Part shown: one piece after another, positions 60,568-64,000 of the stretch
Layout: each line of letters begins with the position of its first letter
Numbering within the stretch: position 1 is the first letter of the stretch
Assembly (NCBI GenBank): GCA_963692465.1
Contig: OY829943.1
Span: 2,790,001 to 2,854,000, forward strand
Length of the DNA: 64,000 nt
Direction: 5' to 3'
Source: JAUZOB01 sp963692465
GTDB lineage: Bacteria > Bacteroidota > Bacteroidia > Bacteroidales > Prolixibacteraceae
Made by a program: the position numbers and the translations under genes
The notes under the pieces: model-generated
Databases searched by the model: none
What the model was told of the DNA's origin: nothing
The model's input: the letters and a program-made list of their open reading frames with translations, nothing else

Positions 60568-60569
60568 GT

Positions 60570-61634
60570 TTATTTATTAAAATATCCACTGAATTCCCTA
60601 ATTCTTTGTTCTTCGTTTTTATTGCAAATAAGCAATGTACCGCTTGATTCTGCAACGATATAGTTTTTTAAACCCTGAACAACCACTTTCTTGTGAAGAG
60701 GCATGTGAACAATGCATTCTTCAGCATCAATCAGTCTGACCTGATCACCGATCACAACATTTTGTTCTTTTGATTTATGCAGTTCATCAAAAAGAGATCC
60801 CCATGTTCCTAGGTCACTCCATCCGAAATCACACGGCATTGTGTAAATATTATCAGCTTTTTCCATGATCGAATAGTCAATGGAAATATTCGGACAAGCT
60901 GGGAAGTAATGGTTTATGTAATCTTGTTCCTGATTGGAGTAGTATATATTCGAAGCGTTACTGAAAATTTCAGCTACTTCAGGTAGATAACGGTTAAATG
61001 CTTCGCGAATAGTGGCAGCAGACCACAAGAAAAGACCTGAATTCCATGAGTAATTTCCTTGTTCAAGATAGGAAACTGCGGTTTTAAGGTCCGGTTTTTC
61101 ACGGAAAGCAGAGACTTTAAAAATCTCGGGATTTCTTTCCGGTTTGGCATCTGCCTGAATATATCCATATCCGGTTGACGGATTAGATGGACGAATTCCT
61201 AAAGTTAAGATTCTGTTTTTGTTGGTTATAAAACGAAGTCCTGAACGAATGACCCTTTGGAATTCGATCGTGTCGGTAACCATATGGTCCGAAGGAGTGA
61301 CTACAATTCGCGCCTCGGGATTTTTTTTCATTATTTTCCATGCAGCATAGGCAATACAGGGTGCAGTATTACGCATGCACGGCTCTTTCAATATATTTTC
61401 AGGAAGAAGTCCCGGACATTGAGATAATGCCAAATCACTATAACGGGCAGAAGTGACGACAAAAATATTCTGAATCGGACAAATTCCTTTGAATCGGTCA
61501 ATGGTTTGTTGAAATAAACTCTTGCCGGTCCCAACGATATCAAGAAACTGTTTCGGTGTTTCGACCGTGCTTAAAGGCCAAAAGCGTGACCCGATGCCTC
61601 CAGCCATGATTACCAGGTAAGTAGAGTTTTTCAT
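60570..61634 (-). CDS. manC: Mannose-1-phosphate guanylyltransferase
   Basis: Makes GDP-mannose from mannose-1-phosphate and GTP for capsule, O-antigen or GDP-fucose. The nucleotidyltransferase motifs are clear: IMAGGIGSRFWPLSTVETPKQ (in part GGIGSRFWPLS), VTPSDHMVTD, GYGYIQ and FREKPDLKTAVSYLE. 354 residues, the short form that lacks the C-terminal phosphomannose isomerase half. A minus-strand TAGCTTTG (61673-61680) with TTG 21 bases upstream (61702-61704) suits as promoter. Located at the edge of a polysaccharide region. Confidence 0.94.
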   Translation of the reverse strand: MKNSTYLVIMAGGIGSRFWPLSTVETPKQFLDIVGTGKSLFQQTIDRFKGICPIQNIFVVTSARYSDLALSQCPGLLPENILKEPCMRNTAPCIAYAAWKIMKKNPEARIVVTPSDHMVTDTIEFQRVIRSGLRFITNKNRILTLGIRPSNPSTGYGYIQADAKPERNPEIFKVSAFREKPDLKTAVSYLEQGNYSWNSGLFLWSAATIREAFNRYLPEVAEIFSNASNIYYSNQEQDYINHYFPACPNISIDYSIMEKADNIYTMPCDFGWSDLGTWGSLFDELHKSKEQNVVIGDQVRLIDAEECIVHMPLHKKVVVQGLKNYIVAESSGTLLICNKNEEQRIREFSGYFNK

Positions 61635-61672
61635 TTTTCGTTCAATTTGTAAATTTTTGTAAAGAACAAAAG

Positions 61673-61704
61673 CAAAGCTAAGAAAGATTTACACTTATTT
61701 ACAA
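61673..61704 (-). promoter_or_regulatory. Probable promoter of manC
   Basis: Minus-strand TAGCTTTG (61673-61680) matches TAnnTTTG, and a TTG lies 21 bases upstream (61702-61704). The element is 38 bases from the manC start codon. Confidence 0.55.
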
Positions 61705-61914
61705 TTAAACGCTATTTATTTTGAATAAAAAATATAAAGGCTTCACAAACGAGGATTGTTTTTTACAATGAGAAATACTTTCATACTTCAAGGGACCTAA
61801 AAAACAAGGGGTGTTGGGGCAAAAAAGTGTGTTTGTTAGCATAAGTATTTCGAATTACCCCCTCCTGATAGGGTAAAGTACGAGATTTAAGCAGTCATAG
61901 ATAAAAACGAAATT

Positions 61915-62412
61915 TTATGATTTCTTTTTCAAGATATCAAGCGAAACGGCAACCATCAGGTTACAGTTAATCTCTGAAATACGCAATGTTACTCTTTTTT
62001 TTCCGTTGAATTGAATGAGCTCTCCTTCCACTCCGGTCAACGGCCCTTCGGTAATTTCGACTCGCTCTCCGGGACATAATTCTTCGCGGGTTAGTGTGAC
62101 ATCAATTTCTGATTGTTCCAGCATTCGCTTCATCATTTCAATCTGAACGTCGCGAATTGCAGCCGCTTTTCCTTCGAAACAAATATAGGTTACAACATTA
62201 TCATTTTTAAGAACCTGATCATATTGAAAGGTATCAATATGAACAAAGACATAACCACTGATAATAGGTGTTTCGACCCATTTTTTACGGTCACTCCATT
62301 GTCTGAGTTTGCGTTGTAGCGGAACAAACGCCTCAATACCATCTAGTTCGAGATCCACTGAAACTCTTTTTTCGCTTCGTGATCTTACGTAAACAGCGTA
62401 CCATTGCATCAT
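61915..62412 (-). CDS. UpxY-family transcription antiterminator (NusG-like)
   Basis: A 165-residue NusG paralogue that allows read-through into surface-polysaccharide operons. The NGN domain (QWYAVYVRSRSEKRVSVDL, ISGYVFVHID) and the C-terminal KOW-type segment (PGERVEITEGPLTGVEGEL) are clear. In Bacteroidales UpxY is normally the first gene of a capsule operon; here it lies behind a Gfo/Idh/MocA gene by 6 bases and ahead of a 280-base gap and manC. No upxZ-type inhibitor is seen. Confidence 0.9.
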   Translation of the reverse strand: MMQWYAVYVRSRSEKRVSVDLELDGIEAFVPLQRKLRQWSDRKKWVETPIISGYVFVHIDTFQYDQVLKNDNVVTYICFEGKAAAIRDVQIEMMKRMLEQSEIDVTLTREELCPGERVEITEGPLTGVEGELIQFNGKKRVTLRISEINCNLMVAVSLDILKKKS

Positions 62413-62418
62413 AAGTCT

Positions 62419-63471
62419 TTATTTTTTCTTCCAGCAAAGATCCCGTACATGGTAAATTCTTTCGATAATATCTACTACCTTAAGTCCTTCCAGTGCATTG
62501 GTCGTGATCGGTCGATTCTCATTTAGTTTGTCAACGACATTTTGTATGATGTAATGATGATTTTGGGCAGATCCTTTATACGGACCATAATCATTGGGCG
62601 GATTAGAAGGGGCGAGTTGTGGCATGGTATATCCTTCGACATTACAAATCTCGACCTCATTCATATATTGTCCGGCCACTTTAACCGTTCCTTTTTTACC
62701 AATAATTGTCATGCTGCTTTCCAGGTTCTGATTCCATACTGAAGTTGAATAATTGAGCGCACCCATTCCTCCGTTGATGAATTCGAAATTTACAAACCCC
62801 GAGTCTTCAAAATCGGTCAGATCCTGATGATTAAAATCCTTAAAGTTTCCATGAATATTGGTAATATCTCCGAAAAGCCAGTACATAATATCAATAAAAT
62901 GGGAAAATTGAGTAAAGAGTGTTCCCCCATCAAGTTGTGCATCACCATGCCAATTTCCCGGAGTATAATAACGATAGTCCCGATTCCAGTAACAATTAAC
63001 CTGAACCATATATATTTGTCCCAGAATATTTTGATCGACAATTTCTTTTAGCCATACCGAAGGGGGAGAGTAGCGGTTTTGCATAACAGCAAAGATTTGC
63101 TTCCCCGTTTCCAGTGATTTGAAAATCATTTTCTCGGCATCACTTTTGTTCAAAGCCATCGGTTTTTCACAAACAACATGACAACCACGTTCCAGTGCAA
63201 GAATGGTGTATTTAGCGTGAAGTCCATTGGGAATACAGATATTAATCACATCAATTGGAATATCCGAATTCAGTAGTTTGTCAAACGAATCGAAAAACGG
63301 AACCTCTGTATCCGAAACTCCACATTCTTCAGCCGTTTTGATATCGCATAGAGCAACAAGCCGGCACGCATCGTTTCGACGAATCATTTCGGCGTGACGC
63401 TTTCCGATATGTCCCTGTCCGATGACTGCAAAGTTTATTTTTTTATTTTTTTGTTGGTTCATTTGATTCAA
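62419..63471 (-). CDS. Gfo/Idh/MocA-family oxidoreductase
   Basis: A 350-residue NAD-dependent sugar oxidoreductase. The Rossmann motif is in FAVIGQGHIGKRHAEM, EKPMA carries the conserved Lys (VVCEKPMALNKSDAE), and QNRYSPPSVWLKEIV plus WNRDYRYYTPGNWHGDAQLDG (given in part) match the WlbA/WbpB-like group that oxidises UDP-sugars at C3. A role in making a 2,3-diacetamido or similar sugar for surface glycan is inferred. It precedes UpxY by 6 bases and follows a four-helix-bundle gene. A minus-strand TAAATTTG (63480-63487) is a possible -7 element, 8 bases before the start. Confidence 0.85.
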   Translation of the reverse strand: MNQMNQQKNKKINFAVIGQGHIGKRHAEMIRRNDACRLVALCDIKTAEECGVSDTEVPFFDSFDKLLNSDIPIDVINICIPNGLHAKYTILALERGCHVVCEKPMALNKSDAEKMIFKSLETGKQIFAVMQNRYSPPSVWLKEIVDQNILGQIYMVQVNCYWNRDYRYYTPGNWHGDAQLDGGTLFTQFSHFIDIMYWLFGDITNIHGNFKDFNHQDLTDFEDSGFVNFEFINGGMGALNYSTSVWNQNLESSMTIIGKKGTVKVAGQYMNEVEICNVEGYTMPQLAPSNPPNDYGPYKGSAQNHHYIIQNVVDKLNENRPITTNALEGLKVVDIIERIYHVRDLCWKKK

Positions 63472-63566
63472 AGTTCACGCAAATTTAGTTATTCCGAATA
63501 AAATCGGGCAGACCTGAAGAATTAATTTGAAAAGAAATGGATTCCGGAATGAGAATCTTTAATGAA

Positions 63567-63956
63567 TTATTCGGTAGGTGTCTGTGTTGATTTTTTCCTT
63601 TTTGCACTGAGTGTGATTTCAATTTCAGAGGTTAGTTGTTGGATGGAAGATGAAATGGTACTAAAAGAATTCATATCCAAATAACCCGAATCGATCATTT
63701 CATTTAATAATTTAGAAAGTCCGCAAAGAAGTGTTTGTGATTGCATCCAATAACTGCAGGAATCTGGTATCGAGTCACAGGTGTCTGCTTTTGAAATAGT
63801 TGCCGGAAGCGTATAGGTGATGCTATCAATTGTTTCTTGTAAATCCGTGTTGCTGCTGAAATCCTGATGGGCAAAAGTTTTACGGATACTCTCACAAAGT
63901 AATGCTGCATGATTCCAGATACAATCGTTAAAATAAGCGGGGTGGGTAATTGGCAT
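63567..63956 (-). CDS. Probable four-helix-bundle (S23-like) protein
   Basis: A 129-residue helical protein. It loosely follows the four-helix-bundle/S23 pattern (WNHAALLCESIRKTF; ITYTLPATISKADTCD in the place of SIPSNIAEG; WMQSQTLLCGLSKLLNEMIDSGY; final helix ISSSIQQLTSEIEITL). Such proteins occur in rRNA spacers and in polysaccharide or accessory loci in Bacteroidota, and their function is unknown. The match is divergent, so this is a low-certainty name. It is cysteine-containing and has no signal peptide. Only 44 bases of the window lie upstream, so its promoter cannot be judged. Confidence 0.55.
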   Translation of the reverse strand: MPITHPAYFNDCIWNHAALLCESIRKTFAHQDFSSNTDLQETIDSITYTLPATISKADTCDSIPDSCSYWMQSQTLLCGLSKLLNEMIDSGYLDMNSFSTISSSIQQLTSEIEITLSAKRKKSTQTPTE

Positions 63957-64000
63957 AAGTGTTTGAATTAAACGGGTAATATTTTAGAAACTTTGTTATT

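Overview
The window looks like a chromosomal segment of a Bacteroidota member, most likely of the order Bacteroidales. The reasons are the families present (UpxY-type antiterminator, DUF4954, DUF4199, BT_3928-like DoxX protein, a Rho with a long disordered insert, a 287-residue primary sigma factor), the repeated TAnnTTTG -7 promoter motif, and the scarcity of Shine-Dalgarno sequences. No phage, insertion sequence or CRISPR array was found. Placement below order level is not supported.

Layout. 0-4 kb: the 3' part of feoB with its small Cys-rich partner, a membrane protein and a head-GIN adhesin-like protein. 4-10 kb (minus strand): glmS with a DUF4954 beta-helix protein, and an ornithine carbamoyltransferase with a PAS/LuxR-type regulator. 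10-21 kb: housekeeping genes (ftsK-lolA, pyk, aroQ, xerD, pckA, a ClC channel, a LOTUS-domain protein). 21.1-22.05 kb: about 950 bases without a gene, holding a degenerate duplicated leader. 22.05-22.43 kb: 4.5S RNA followed by tRNA-Thr, tRNA-Tyr and tRNA-Gly. 22.5-29.6 kb: tpiA, a DoxX-like protein and DUF1599 divergent from folP-cdaA-prmA, then a phosphoesterase, SixA and RsmE. 29.7-35.3 kb: a GH9/deacetylase-like fusion, a low-molecular-weight phosphatase and a divergent membrane pyrophosphatase.

35.6-46.3 kb is rich in envelope genes: DUF4199-GT2-acyltransferase, an M16 peptidase pair, a nitronate monooxygenase-like enzyme, and a compact wecD-wecE-wecF-wzx operon predicted to make, transfer and flip a Fuc4NAc-containing lipid-linked glycan. 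46.4-52.7 kb holds a TusA/DsrE (YedF-like) protein, an AraC-type regulator, rho, rpoD, rpe and tmRNA. 52.9-57.6 kb has a WecA/MraY-like phosphoglycosyl transferase divergent from a three-gene module: a 49-residue DPGTGS microprotein, a kinase-like domain fused to a methyltransferase, and a membrane-anchored alkaline-phosphatase-superfamily protein. 57.9-60.6 kb is a CadC/CadA heavy-metal efflux operon with an operator overlapping the -7 element. 60.6-64 kb (minus strand) is the edge of a surface-polysaccharide region (four-helix-bundle protein, Gfo/Idh/MocA oxidoreductase, UpxY, ManC).

The least explained parts, and the best candidates for something undescribed, are the DPGTGS / kinase-methyltransferase / AlkP-superfamily module, the perfect 25-bp hairpin with tandem 11-mers at 13.57-13.64 kb, the duplicated leader at 21.2-21.6 kb, and the repeats upstream of the DUF4954-glmS operon. 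All assignments come from reading motifs and family resemblance; no database search was run.
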